The position numbers and the translations under genes are program-made. A stretch of 41,018 nucleotides of DNA from NCBI GenBank assembly GCA_938015415.1, contig CALLPK010000103.1, positions 1 to 41,018 on the forward strand. Reading direction: 5' to 3'. Source of the stretch: an uncultured Saprospiraceae bacterium. Lineage in GTDB: Bacteria > Bacteroidota > Bacteroidia > Chitinophagales > Saprospiraceae. Shown here one piece after another: positions 18,598-27,946 of this stretch. The notes beneath the pieces were generated by a model that saw only the letters and a program-made list of their open reading frames with translations, was not told where the DNA came from and did not search any database. Position 1 is the first letter of the stretch. Every line of letters starts with the position of its first letter.

Positions 18598-18745
18598 ATT
18601 TTGTTCCTTCTTTTGCGCGAAAATACTAAAATTTAAGGCTGATTAATAAAAATTGTCCCTTTCAATGGTGCTTTTGTCGGCCCTATAGGCTGAAAGCTTC
18701 TCTAAATTTACCTATATAGCTGCAATTGATAGATTTGGACAAAGG

Positions 18746-18773
18746 TTGATTCTTAGTATTCTTACTATCTTTG
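18746..18773 (+). promoter_or_regulatory. Putative purD promoter, TTG-N17-TATCTTTG
   Basis: TTG at 18746-18748 and TATCTTTG at 18766-18773 are 17 bases apart and fit the Bacteroidota -33/-7 pattern. The leader before the ATG at 18790 would be about ten bases. Confidence 0.55.
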
Positions 18774-18789
18774 CCCAAAAACAGCTTAT

Positions 18790-20067
18790 ATGAAGATCCT
18801 CTTGCTCGGTGGCGGTGGCCGCGAACATGCTTTTGCCCGTAAATTTCAGGAAAGCACCTTCTGCGAAGAACTATTTATCGCTCCGGGTAATGCTGGAACG
18901 GCCCAATGTGGTACCAACGTAGACCTTAATCCAAACGATTTTCAGGCGCTAAAGACTTTTGCCCTCGAACAGGATATAGAAATGGTCGTCGTCGGCCCCG
19001 AAGAACCCCTAGTATTGGGAATTTTTGATTTTTTCGGTACGGATGACGAACTGGAACATATTCCCGTTATTGGCCCCTCAGAGGAAGGAGCTCAGCTGGA
19101 AGGTAGTAAGGCTTTTGCGAAAGCTTTTATGGCCGAACAGCAGATACCAACAGCTGATTATCAAGAATTTACACAAGATACACTTTTAGAAGGTCTGGAT
19201 TTTTTAGATAAAACTTCCACGCCCATCGTACTCAAAGCGGATGGCCTTGCAGCGGGCAAGGGCGTATTGATTTTGACGGACCGGGAGGAGGCTAAAAAAG
19301 AATTTCGCGCCATGCTGGACGGAAAATTCGGGGAGGCTGGCGCACGGGTTGTGGTAGAATCGTTCCTGGATGGTATCGAGTTTTCTGTTTTTGTTTTGAC
19401 GGACGGGCGGGATTATAAGATTTTACCCGTAGCTAAGGATTATAAAAGGATCGGTGAAGGGGATACAGGATTGAATACTGGCGGGATGGGTGCCGTATCT
19501 CCGGTCAATTTTGTCGATAAAAAAATGATGGAAAAGGTCGAAAAAAGAATCATCATTCCCACCATCAAAGGACTTCAACAGAGAGATATCATTTACCAGG
19601 GATTTATTTTTATCGGTTTAATCAGTGTCGGTGGAGAACCTTTCGTCATTGAATATAATTGCCGAATGGGCGATCCGGAAACAGAAGTAGTTTTTCCCCG
19701 TCTAAAAAATGATCTGACCGAACTAATGGTTGCGACGGCGAACGGTACCTTGCACGAAATAACCATCGAAGAAGATCCTCGAGCCGCAACGACCATCATG
19801 TTGGTCTCCGGAGGATATCCCGAAGCTTACGAAAAAGGAAAAATTATCCATCATTTAGAAATGATAAAAGATAGTACTGTCTTTCACGCCGGAACTAAAA
19901 TGAAAAACGATCAGGTCTTTACCAACGGCGGCAGGGTCCTGGCGATTACCTCTCTTGGTGAAAACTTTATGGAAGCACTGACTATTTCTAAAAGCAATGC
20001 GGAGCAAATAGCTTTTGATGGAAAATATTTTCGGAGTGATATTGGAATGGATTTGGCTGCTTTGTAG
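18790..20067 (+). CDS. purD: Phosphoribosylamine-glycine ligase
   Basis: PurD (425 residues, normal length) joins glycine to phosphoribosylamine with ATP in the second step of purine synthesis. It begins with the family start MKILLLGGGGREHAFA. The ATP-grasp domain follows with VLKADGLAAGKGVLI (about 150), DYKRIGEGDTGLNTGGMG (about 215) and EYNCRMGDPETEVVFPRL (about 290). The C-terminal domain includes TIMLVSGGYPEAYEKG. It is cytoplasmic. murF-alr starts 66 bases downstream, so the two may be co-transcribed. The other visible purine gene is purA at the far end of the window. Confidence 0.97.
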   Translation: MKILLLGGGGREHAFARKFQESTFCEELFIAPGNAGTAQCGTNVDLNPNDFQALKTFALEQDIEMVVVGPEEPLVLGIFDFFGTDDELEHIPVIGPSEEGAQLEGSKAFAKAFMAEQQIPTADYQEFTQDTLLEGLDFLDKTSTPIVLKADGLAAGKGVLILTDREEAKKEFRAMLDGKFGEAGARVVVESFLDGIEFSVFVLTDGRDYKILPVAKDYKRIGEGDTGLNTGGMGAVSPVNFVDKKMMEKVEKRIIIPTIKGLQQRDIIYQGFIFIGLISVGGEPFVIEYNCRMGDPETEVVFPRLKNDLTELMVATANGTLHEITIEEDPRAATTIMLVSGGYPEAYEKGKIIHHLEMIKDSTVFHAGTKMKNDQVFTNGGRVLAITSLGENFMEALTISKSNAEQIAFDGKYFRSDIGMDLAAL

Positions 20068-20133
20068 AGGTGCACACATTTAGCGAATAGAAAATTACGT
20101 AGAGGTTTAGTAACCGGGTAGAGCAATTTACAA

Positions 20134-22620
20134 ATGGAATATTGTCTTTCAGAAATAGCGGAAATTACCAACGGAAAGCTATACGCTGCTTCCAGGGATT
20201 CGCAATTGATTAAACACCTGATATATGATAGTCGTAAACTAGTATTTCCTGAGAATACATTGTTTATCGCACTTGTTGGAGATCGTAACGACGGACATAC
20301 CTACCTGGAAGAACTTTATAAAAAGGGCGTTCGCTACTTTTTAGCGCAGCAAAAGCCAAATTTCAAAAAAATGCCACAAGCTGAATTCGTGGTAGTCAAG
20401 AATACCCTTACAGCCTTACAAAAATTAGCAGCATTCCATCGGCAACAATTTAAAATACCCATCATTGGCATTACGGGAAGTAACGGAAAAACAATTGTAA
20501 AAGAATGGCTTTTTCAGGTCCTGTATTCTAAATTTAAAATCACCCGAAGTCCTAAAAGTTACAACTCACAACTGGGGGTTCCACTCTCTGTTTTACAACT
20601 AAAAAAAGGGGATACGCTCGGTATTTTTGAGGCGGGAATTTCGCAACCTAACGAGATGAAAAATCTTGCGACAATTATTGCTCCTGAGATCGGCATTTTC
20701 ACGACCGTAGGAGATGCTCACAACGCTGGATTTACCTCTGTCGCACACAAAATAAAGGAAAAATTAGCTCTTTTTAAAAATAGTAAGATCCTCATCTATC
20801 GCAGTGATGATACCCGTCTGGATAAATTAATAAAGCGACATTTCAATGGAAAAACATTGAATTGGGCCACCGACACTAACGCTGACTGGAAGATTATTTC
20901 TACGGAACGAATGCCAAAAAATACGACTAAAATATCCGCTATTTATCAAGAAAAAAAACGACAGATCACTATTCCTTTCACAGCGCCTACCGCGATTGAA
21001 AATGCCATCCACTGCTGGGTGGCAGCCACCTATTTAAAATTGCCTAGTCAAAAAATAAAAGCATCGTTAAAAAACCTTGAGCCCGTAGCTATGCGGATGG
21101 AATTAAAAGCGGGCATTAACAACTGTTTATTAATTAATGACAGTTATAACGCAGATTTATCTTCCTTAAAAGCAGCGCTTAATTTCATGGTACAACAGGG
21201 GGACGACCGGCCACGAACTCTTATCCTATCCGACATTTTAGAATCCGGAAAAAAAGCAGATCAGCTGTATAAAAAATTGGCAGAACTTCTAAAAACGCAT
21301 CAGGTCCAACGAATCATTGCCATTGGAAAACAGATTTTAACATTAAAAAACTATTTTTCAAAAAACATAAAATCCAGCTATTACCCTACCACCCGTCAAT
21401 TTATTTCCCAACTAAAACCCGATGAATTTCAATCCGAAATCATTTTAATAAAAGGAGCCAGAATCTTTCATTTTGAAAAAATAGTAGCCCAGCTCCGACA
21501 AAAGCACCACCAAACAGTTTTAGAAATTAACCTTAGCGCCCTCCAAGATAATCTGCAGTTTTATACCCAACAACTAGCCGCTACAACCAAGGTCATGGTG
21601 ATGGTCAAAGCAGCAGCTTATGGAATCGGAAGTGTGGAAATTGGGAGACTGCTCGCGGCCCGCTCCGTCCACTATCTGGCGGTGGCGTATACCGACGAAG
21701 GAGTGGCATTACGTAAAGCAGGCATCCAACTACCCATCCTCGTCCTGAATCCGGAAGAGGCGTCCTTGGAGGCACTCGTCCAACACCAATTAGAGCCAGA
21801 AATTTACAGTATTCCCCAACTTATCCGACTCATCGAACTGACCAATTTAACGACTTTACCCGCTGGTAGCTTTCCAGTTCACCTGAATCTTGATACTGGA
21901 ATGTCTAGGCTGGGCTTAGATTCGACAGATTTTCCAGCATTATTTAAACTATTAACCTCCTATCCAGCCGTGAAACTGGCTTCTATTTTTACTCATCTGG
22001 CAGCCAGCGATGAAGACCGCCACAACCAGTTTACTCACCAACAAATTGCGACTTATCAGGCCAACTACCAGAAAATTTCTCAGAAAATTGGCTATCAGCC
22101 GACTCGACACGTATTGAATACTGCTGGAATTAGCCGTTTTCCACAATACCAAATGGACATGGTACGTTTGGGAATTGGACTATACGGGTACGATGCGGCT
22201 ACTCGTGGACGCACCCGGCTAGAAACCGTACACACACTCAAAGCAAGTATTTCCCAGATAAAATTGATAAAAAAAGGAACTTCCATCGGTTATAGCCGAA
22301 AAGGTCGCACGCAACGGGACAGCCTTATCGCTACCGTAACCATTGGCTACGCAGATGGGTTTTTACGGAAAGCGGGCAATGGACGTTTTAGTGGCTTGCT
22401 CCACGGAATGCGAATCCCCACCATCGGCAATATCTGTATGGATATGTGTATGATGGATGTTACCGACGTTCCGCAGGCCAGTATGGGCGATGAAGTGATT
22501 ATATTTGGTCCCGATTTGCCCGTAACGGAGTTGGCGGATAGTTTGGAAACTATTCCGTACGAGATTTTTACCGGAATCTCGGAAAGAGTAAAAAGGGTTT
22601 ATTTTCAAGAAACGGTCTAG
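20134..22620 (+). CDS. Fused MurF ligase and alanine racemase
   Basis: This 828-residue protein combines two steps of peptidoglycan precursor synthesis. Residues 1 to about 450 are MurF, which adds D-Ala-D-Ala to the UDP-MurNAc tripeptide. Its ATP site is GITGSNGKTIVKEW near 114-127, and NDSYNAD is near 336. Residues from about 460 are a PLP-dependent alanine racemase. The PLP lysine is Lys492 in MVKAAAYGIGS, where Ala replaces the usual Asn of KANAYG. The opposing catalytic tyrosine is Tyr720 in SIGYSRKG, and GNICMDMCMMDVTD lies near 768. Such fusions are known in Bacteroidota. They could link D-Ala supply with its use, although a separate Ddl ligase is still needed in between. The protein is cytoplasmic. 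Confidence 0.95.
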   Translation: MEYCLSEIAEITNGKLYAASRDSQLIKHLIYDSRKLVFPENTLFIALVGDRNDGHTYLEELYKKGVRYFLAQQKPNFKKMPQAEFVVVKNTLTALQKLAAFHRQQFKIPIIGITGSNGKTIVKEWLFQVLYSKFKITRSPKSYNSQLGVPLSVLQLKKGDTLGIFEAGISQPNEMKNLATIIAPEIGIFTTVGDAHNAGFTSVAHKIKEKLALFKNSKILIYRSDDTRLDKLIKRHFNGKTLNWATDTNADWKIISTERMPKNTTKISAIYQEKKRQITIPFTAPTAIENAIHCWVAATYLKLPSQKIKASLKNLEPVAMRMELKAGINNCLLINDSYNADLSSLKAALNFMVQQGDDRPRTLILSDILESGKKADQLYKKLAELLKTHQVQRIIAIGKQILTLKNYFSKNIKSSYYPTTRQFISQLKPDEFQSEIILIKGARIFHFEKIVAQLRQKHHQTVLEINLSALQDNLQFYTQQLAATTKVMVMVKAAAYGIGSVEIGRLLAARSVHYLAVAYTDEGVALRKAGIQLPILVLNPEEASLEALVQHQLEPEIYSIPQLIRLIELTNLTTLPAGSFPVHLNLDTGMSRLGLDSTDFPALFKLLTSYPAVKLASIFTHLAASDEDRHNQFTHQQIATYQANYQKISQKIGYQPTRHVLNTAGISRFPQYQMDMVRLGIGLYGYDAATRGRTRLETVHTLKASISQIKLIKKGTSIGYSRKGRTQRDSLIATVTIGYADGFLRKAGNGRFSGLLHGMRIPTIGNICMDMCMMDVTDVPQASMGDEVIIFGPDLPVTELADSLETIPYEIFTGISERVKRVYFQETV

Positions 22621-22697
22621 TCTGGCCGTCATTTACTACTGCTTGGGTGGTTTCTATTTTTCAAAAAAAATTAAACAAATTACAGGCGTAAAATTCG

Positions 22698-22705
22698 TAT
22701 TTTTG
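22698..22705 (+). promoter_or_regulatory. Putative -7 box TATTTTTG before the foldase cassette
   Basis: TATTTTTG matches TAnnTTTG and lies 57 bases before the ATG at 22763. A convincing -33 box was not found. It would drive the three-gene parvulin cassette. Confidence 0.45.
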
Positions 22706-22762
22706 CCCACCTAAAATCAGTTTATTAACCTTATATTCTAATAGTGTAAAAAAAACAGAAAA

Positions 22763-24754
22763 ATGTCATTTCGTCTATCTATTTTAACCCTCTTTTTTTT
22801 CGGTATTCTTCAGTCTGCTACCGCACAAAAAGATCCCGTTTTATTCTCCGTTCAGAATAAACCCGTACATGTATCTGAATTTGATTATATCTACAAAAAG
22901 ACCAACGGAGAAAAGGCCGATTATTCCCAAAAAACCCTGGAGGAATATCTCGACCTTTATATTAAATTTAAATTAAAAGTACAGCGTGCCCGGGATATGC
23001 AACTGGATACTATTCCGGCACTTATCAAAGAATTGGATGGTTACCGACGACAATTGGCTAACAGTTATTTGGTAGATAAGGAAGTAACCGAAAAACTCGT
23101 AGAAGAAGCTTACCAAAGAAGCCTGGAAGAAGTAGATATCAGCCATATTATGGTTAAAATGCCTAATAATCCGCAACCTGCGGATACACTGATGGCCTAC
23201 AAAAAGATCATGAAAGCCAAAGCAGCTCTGGATAGTGGAAAGTCTTTTGGTATCGTAGCCAACGAATTTTCCGAAGATGATAATTCAAAAAGCAAAAGTG
23301 GTCGTCTTGGTTTCTTCGGTGCTATTTTCCGACCTGGTTTTTATGAAATGGAATCCGCAGCTTACAGCCTTAAGTCTGGTGAATATTCCAAACCAGTTCG
23401 CACCTCAGCTGGATACCACATTATTAAACTCAACACCAAACGTCCCGCCCGCGGCGAAGTAGAAACTGCTCATATTTTAATCCGAACTAAAAAAGGCCAA
23501 AAAGATGATCAGCAAGTAGCAACAATTGACAGTATTTACAATCTCTTGAAAAATGGAGGGGATTTTGAAAAGCTCGCTAGTCAGTTGTCTCAGCATCAGC
23601 AAACGGCCCAGAAAGGAGGATATATTGGTTTTGTTTCTACCAATAGTCCTGTAGAAGAGTCGTTTAAAGATGAAGTATTTAAATTGAGCGCGGATAATAA
23701 TTTTTCTAAACCTTTCAGAAGTAGCGTAGGTTGGCATATCGTACGTCGTATTTCTTTAAAACCGGCAGAAGCTCCGGAAATTGCCAAACGACGTTTACAA
23801 ACGAAAATACAAAATAGTGCAAAGGGTAAAGGTGGTGAATTCAGTCGTCAGAAACTGGCCAAGCAAGCCATGATTACGAAGATCAAAAAGGAGGCGAATT
23901 TTAAAGAAAATAAAACGGCCAAGAATTTAATGCTGGCCAATATTGACAGCAGTTATATTTCGCACCGCTGGAAAAAAGTATTGACTGATAAAAACGAACT
24001 CTTCTCTTTTGGTAATAAAATGAAATATACCGTAGCTGATTTTAACGAATTTAGTAAAACTTCTTCTACACGCTTACGACGCAATAAAAATGCAGATCCC
24101 AAAATGGTAGCTGCTACTGTTTATCAAGAATTTGTGGATGACAGTGCCTTAAAATACGAAGAAGCCCAACTAGAAAATAAGTATCCGGAGTTTAAATCAT
24201 TGATGCGGGAATACGAAGAAGGTATATTATTATTCGAGGCGACCAAACTTCAGGTATGGGATAAGGCGTCTACTGATAGTACAGGGCTGGCTGCATTTTA
24301 CGCCGCTAACCCAAATAAGTACCAGTGGAAAGAACGGGCAGTGGTAGATTTGTATACACTTCGCTCTGGAAATGAAAGTAAAGTAAAAGAAATTGTGACG
24401 ATGCTTGGAACAGGTAAAACTGCCGAAGATGTACTAAAAGCGGTCAATAAGGATGATCAGCAAATTCTGAGTATTCAGGAAAAAGAGTACGAAAAAGGCC
24501 GGGACGAAAACTTGGATAGAATGACCTGGAAAAAAGGAGCAATAACTCCGGCATTGAAAAACGAGCGTACAAGGTCTACCACTTTTATGGTGATCAAAGG
24601 TACCAAAGCACCGGGAGTTAAAACACTCGATGAAGCCCGTGGATATGTCATCGCCGATTATCAGGATTTTTTAGAAAAGAAATGGCTGGAAGAGTTGAGA
24701 GCCAGCTACAAAGTGGAGAAAAACGATAAAGTTTTTAAAAGTTTAATCAAGTAG
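22763..24754 (+). CDS. Periplasmic peptidyl-prolyl isomerase with two parvulin domains
   Basis: This 663-residue secreted foldase has a signal peptide ending ATA-QKDP. A SurA_N-like chaperone segment (about 25-120) contains FDYIYKKTNGEKADYS, typical of the Bacteroidota family. Parvulin domain 1 spans about 125-225 (VDISHIMVKMP, SKSGRLGFFGA, TSAGYHIIKL). Domain 2 spans about 233-332 (VETAHILIRTKK, KGGYIGFVS, SSVGWHIVRR). The remaining half is a charged, helical region without a clear family. It is the first gene of a cassette with a lipoprotein (16 bases downstream) and a SurA-like protein. Its likely clients are outer-membrane or secreted proteins; that role is inferred from the family. Confidence 0.9.
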   Translation: MSFRLSILTLFFFGILQSATAQKDPVLFSVQNKPVHVSEFDYIYKKTNGEKADYSQKTLEEYLDLYIKFKLKVQRARDMQLDTIPALIKELDGYRRQLANSYLVDKEVTEKLVEEAYQRSLEEVDISHIMVKMPNNPQPADTLMAYKKIMKAKAALDSGKSFGIVANEFSEDDNSKSKSGRLGFFGAIFRPGFYEMESAAYSLKSGEYSKPVRTSAGYHIIKLNTKRPARGEVETAHILIRTKKGQKDDQQVATIDSIYNLLKNGGDFEKLASQLSQHQQTAQKGGYIGFVSTNSPVEESFKDEVFKLSADNNFSKPFRSSVGWHIVRRISLKPAEAPEIAKRRLQTKIQNSAKGKGGEFSRQKLAKQAMITKIKKEANFKENKTAKNLMLANIDSSYISHRWKKVLTDKNELFSFGNKMKYTVADFNEFSKTSSTRLRRNKNADPKMVAATVYQEFVDDSALKYEEAQLENKYPEFKSLMREYEEGILLFEATKLQVWDKASTDSTGLAAFYAANPNKYQWKERAVVDLYTLRSGNESKVKEIVTMLGTGKTAEDVLKAVNKDDQQILSIQEKEYEKGRDENLDRMTWKKGAITPALKNERTRSTTFMVIKGTKAPGVKTLDEARGYVIADYQDFLEKKWLEELRASYKVEKNDKVFKSLIK

Positions 24755-24770
24755 GTAGATATTGAATCTA

Positions 24771-25622
24771 ATGAAACGGTTTTTATTATTTTTCTTATGG
24801 GGATCTGTTTGTTTACTTGCTTGTAAAAGCGAGCAGACACCACCGGAGGCCAACGATGTATTATTGGCAACCGTCCATGGGAAACCGCTCTATCTCTCTG
24901 AAGTCAAAGCAATGATACCCGCCGAGGCTAATACGGAAGACAGTACAATGATTGCGAGTGCTTTTATGGAAAAATGGATTAGAGAAACTTTGTTGATGGA
25001 AGAAGCGGAACGAAATTTACCAAAGGATCTGAAGATTGACGACTTGGTACGTGATTACCGATCATCGTTAATCAGGCATAACTACGAAAAAATTCTGGTT
25101 GAATTACAATTGGATTCTACCATTACCTCTCAAGAGTTAGTGGACTATTATGAAACTAACAAAGAACAGTTTCATTTGGAAAGCCCCATTGTACGTTGCT
25201 TATTTATGGAAATTCCTAAGAATAGTAAAAAACTAAAAGAAGCAGATAAACTCTGGAAAGATTATGTAAAAAAGGGAAGCGAAGATTTAAAGGGTTTTGC
25301 AGTTTCGAATAGTACACAGTTTATCATGAATGATAGTACTTGGTACCACCCCAATTACTTAATGACCCTATTACCTGAAAAACACCGAAAGAGTAAAAAT
25401 TTTACCAACGGGACCGAGCTGACTGCTACCGATGACCAGTTTAAATATTATCTGAGCATACTAGACCGGATACCTAAAGGCGAAGTAGCCCCGATGGAAT
25501 ACGTGATTGAACAAATGAGCAGGGTGATATTACACCAAAGAAAAATAGCCTTATTAAATGAAAAGCGGGAAGAGATTTACGAGCGGGAGATTAACCGAAA
25601 CACCATAAAAGTATATAACTAA
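24771..25622 (+). CDS. Lipoprotein of the parvulin cassette
   Basis: This 283-residue lipoprotein has a signal peptide and lipobox (SVCLLAC, Cys18), so it should be membrane-anchored. An in-frame TTG at 24762 is possible, but the ATG at 24771 leads directly into the signal peptide. The segment VLLATVHGKPLYLSEVKAMI resembles the N-terminal chaperone part of SurA/PrsA proteins. The mid region (SQELVDYYETNKEQF) resembles the linker before a parvulin domain, but no parvulin catalytic domain is recognisable. Its stop overlaps the start of the SurA-like gene by one base (TAATG), suggesting translational coupling. It may be a non-catalytic partner of the two isomerases. Confidence 0.82.
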   Translation: MKRFLLFFLWGSVCLLACKSEQTPPEANDVLLATVHGKPLYLSEVKAMIPAEANTEDSTMIASAFMEKWIRETLLMEEAERNLPKDLKIDDLVRDYRSSLIRHNYEKILVELQLDSTITSQELVDYYETNKEQFHLESPIVRCLFMEIPKNSKKLKEADKLWKDYVKKGSEDLKGFAVSNSTQFIMNDSTWYHPNYLMTLLPEKHRKSKNFTNGTELTATDDQFKYYLSILDRIPKGEVAPMEYVIEQMSRVILHQRKIALLNEKREEIYEREINRNTIKVYN

Positions 25623-26971
25623 TGCGTCAATTTATTATCTTTATTTTTGTTGTTTGTACCTTATCCATCTCCTACGCACAGGATCGTCAGGTGATTGATA
25701 AAGTAGTTGGAGTCGTCGGTCAGGAGCTCGTTTTACTCTCTGATATCGAAGACCAATATAGCCTGGCCAAGAAACGTCAGCCCGAGTTGGGAGAAGAAGC
25801 CCGTTGTATTATCATGGACCAAGTACTAGCCCAAAATCTAATGCTAAATCAAGCCCGCCTAGATAGTATCGTAGTAACGGAAAGTGAAATTGAATCCCAA
25901 TTAGATGCCAGAATCACCCAAATTTTGCAATACATGCAGGGAGATGAAAAACAATTCGAAGAATATTATGGTGCGACGGTCTCACAGGTACGCGCTCAGT
26001 TTCGCGTAGACTTAGAAAACAAGCTGCTTATTGAACGAATGCAGCAGCAGATAATCGCCGATGCTACCGTTACCCCTTCAGAAGTAAAAGATTTCTTTAA
26101 TCAAATACCAAGAGATAGTTTACCGTTTTTTAATTCCGAAGTAGAAGTAGCCGAGATTGTCATCTATCCTTCCCAGAATATGATTGAAAAAACCAAAGCC
26201 CGCGAAAAACTAGAAGGGATTCGTCAGCAGATTATTGAGGGTGCTCAATTTGCAGACCTGGCCAAAAAATATTCTGATGATCCTGGTTCTGGAGCACAGG
26301 GTGGAGATCTCGGATGGGCGACCCGTGGAAGTTACGTGGGTGAATTTGAAGCAGAAGCTTATAATCTGGAGACCAACGAATTATCCGAAGTTATCGAAAC
26401 GCAATTTGGTTATCACCTGCTGGAATTATTAGAGCGGCGTGGAAATAGTATTCATGTTCGTCATATTTTGATTTCGCCGGAGATTACGGTGGCCGACGAA
26501 GAATTGGCGCGTAGCAGACTCGACTCTGTTCGGAATCTGGTTATCCAGGATAGTATTCCGTTCACGTATGCGGTAAATCGTTTTTCAGATGAAGATGTTC
26601 CCAGCTATACCAATGGTGGAAATCTGGTCAATCCCAAAACGGGTAATACTTTTTACGAAGTTGGAGACCTTGATCCGGATATTTATTTCACCATTGATAC
26701 GATGGAAGTTAATGATCTTTCCGCTCCGTTTGAATTTACTGAACAGACGGGTCGCAAGGGTTACCGCGCCATCCAGTTACGCTCCCGTACCAAGCCACAC
26801 AAAGCCAGTCTAGAACTGGATTACTCTAAAATTAAAGCAGCAGCCCTGGAATCAAAAAAGAACAAATTCATGTCCGAATGGGTGGAGCAGAAAATTAAAG
26901 ATACCTACATCGAACTAGACTCACAGTATTCTAGTTGTGAGGATTTGGAGAAGTGGAAAACGGGGTATTAG
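25622..26971 (+). CDS. surA: SurA-like periplasmic chaperone and peptidyl-prolyl isomerase
   Basis: This 449-residue secreted chaperone has a signal peptide ending SYA-QDRQ. The SurA_N domain begins IDKVVGVVGQELVLLSDIEDQY. Parvulin domain 1 covers about 175-275 and contains FADLAKKYSDDPGSGAQGGD, LGWATRG and QFGYHLLELL. A more diverged parvulin domain 2 (about 280-390; IHVRHILISPE, NGGNLVNPKTG) follows. Its family guides outer-membrane beta-barrel proteins to the assembly machinery, which in this cell would include SprA. It is coupled by a one-base overlap to the lipoprotein gene. The stop codon TAG merges into an 8-bp tandem repeat. Confidence 0.92.
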   Translation: MRQFIIFIFVVCTLSISYAQDRQVIDKVVGVVGQELVLLSDIEDQYSLAKKRQPELGEEARCIIMDQVLAQNLMLNQARLDSIVVTESEIESQLDARITQILQYMQGDEKQFEEYYGATVSQVRAQFRVDLENKLLIERMQQQIIADATVTPSEVKDFFNQIPRDSLPFFNSEVEVAEIVIYPSQNMIEKTKAREKLEGIRQQIIEGAQFADLAKKYSDDPGSGAQGGDLGWATRGSYVGEFEAEAYNLETNELSEVIETQFGYHLLELLERRGNSIHVRHILISPEITVADEELARSRLDSVRNLVIQDSIPFTYAVNRFSDEDVPSYTNGGNLVNPKTGNTFYEVGDLDPDIYFTIDTMEVNDLSAPFEFTEQTGRKGYRAIQLRSRTKPHKASLELDYSKIKAAALESKKNKFMSEWVEQKIKDTYIELDSQYSSCEDLEKWKTGY

Positions 26972-27030
26972 TTGATTAGTTGATTAGTTGATTAGTTGAT
27001 TAGTTGATTAGTTGATTAGTTGATTAGTTG
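26971..27030. repeat. 8-bp tandem repeat GTTGATTA, 7.5 copies
   Basis: The run is exact over 60 bases and shares its first base with the surA stop codon. Since the unit is not a multiple of three and lies after the stop, length changes would alter only the 3' region. The rest of the gap to 27202 shows no gene. Confidence 0.97.
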
Positions 27031-27202
27031 AAAATGCAAGCATTTTTTTTTAATTATTCAATAATCTGTATTTCTTTGTTGGGTTTAGCATTGCGTAATA
27101 GGGGACTAGTTAACCAATCTACTGATTAACATTTATCTACAGAAGAAATGCTTTAACTACATAGATTGAGGTAATTGACTGGACACAGTTAAATGAACGC
27201 CC

Positions 27203-27817
27203 TCATTTCAACTCCAATAATTTTATTCCCGCTGTAATTCGATCATCCATAAAATTTTCCCGGGGTGGAACGGGGCAGGAATAACCGTACGTGAAAGCGC
27301 AGTAGGGATGGTAAGATTTATTAAAATCAATAATAATTTTTTCGCCTTCCGGAATTCGTAGATCAATATAGCGGCCGCCGCCGTACGTTTCTTCGCCATT
27401 TGTCAAGTCCGTAAACATAAAAAATAACCAGTCTTTGTAGGCTTCCTTTTCCCGACTACGATGGGATTGGTGAATCGTAACGGTGTACTCTTTTCCTTTT
27501 AGGGTAAAGGTTGCTTCTCCGTATTTATCAAAAACGGCCATCCGTTCGGAAGAAGTGGGAATTTCTACGGTGAGCGTATCTATGTGCTTTTTAAACTTGG
27601 CTTCGACCCGATAGCTTTTTTCTATTTCAAAAAATGGATGCCCGCCTGCTTGCCGGAATTTTGCTCTTAACTTATCGTCCAGCGGAGATTTTTCTGGATT
27701 CATATAGTCGGTGTTGAGTTGTTGCCGATACTGTATAATCTCTTTTTCGTAGTCATCTAAAAGATGGATGGTAAAAGAAGTAAAAAGAAGGAACAGGATA
27801 AGGAGCTTTTTCATCAT
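27203..27817 (-). CDS. DUF1684 protein, exported
   Basis: This 204-residue protein has a hydrophobic N-terminal signal (MKKLLILFLLFTSFTIHLL). The DUF1684 pattern is clear: YGGGRYIDLRIPEGEKIIID, then FNKSYHPYCAFTYGYSCPVPP and ENFMDDRITAGIKLLELK. Two Cys and a His lie in the conserved C-terminal part. The biochemical role of the family is not established. The gene stands apart: a terminator for the upstream lipoprotein gene lies just before it, and the VNTR follows it downstream. The extreme N terminus could start at the second Met. Confidence 0.85.
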   Translation of the reverse strand: MMKKLLILFLLFTSFTIHLLDDYEKEIIQYRQQLNTDYMNPEKSPLDDKLRAKFRQAGGHPFFEIEKSYRVEAKFKKHIDTLTVEIPTSSERMAVFDKYGEATFTLKGKEYTVTIHQSHRSREKEAYKDWLFFMFTDLTNGEETYGGGRYIDLRIPEGEKIIIDFNKSYHPYCAFTYGYSCPVPPRENFMDDRITAGIKLLELK

Positions 27818-27877
27818 TATTATTTTAACAAAATATTAGACTAGTGCAAATTAAGCAACCTCTGCTACGCTACAAAA

Positions 27878-27912
27878 AAAACTGATTTTCTCTCTCCGAA
27901 AAAATCAGTTTT
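27878..27912 (-). terminator. Terminator after the small lipoprotein gene
   Basis: A perfect 12-bp stem, AAAACTGATTTT with its inverse at 27901-27912, is followed on the minus strand by a T run. Confidence 0.8.
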
Positions 27913-27946
27913 CTAATTCAATCACTTGTATATGCTCACTGGGCTT

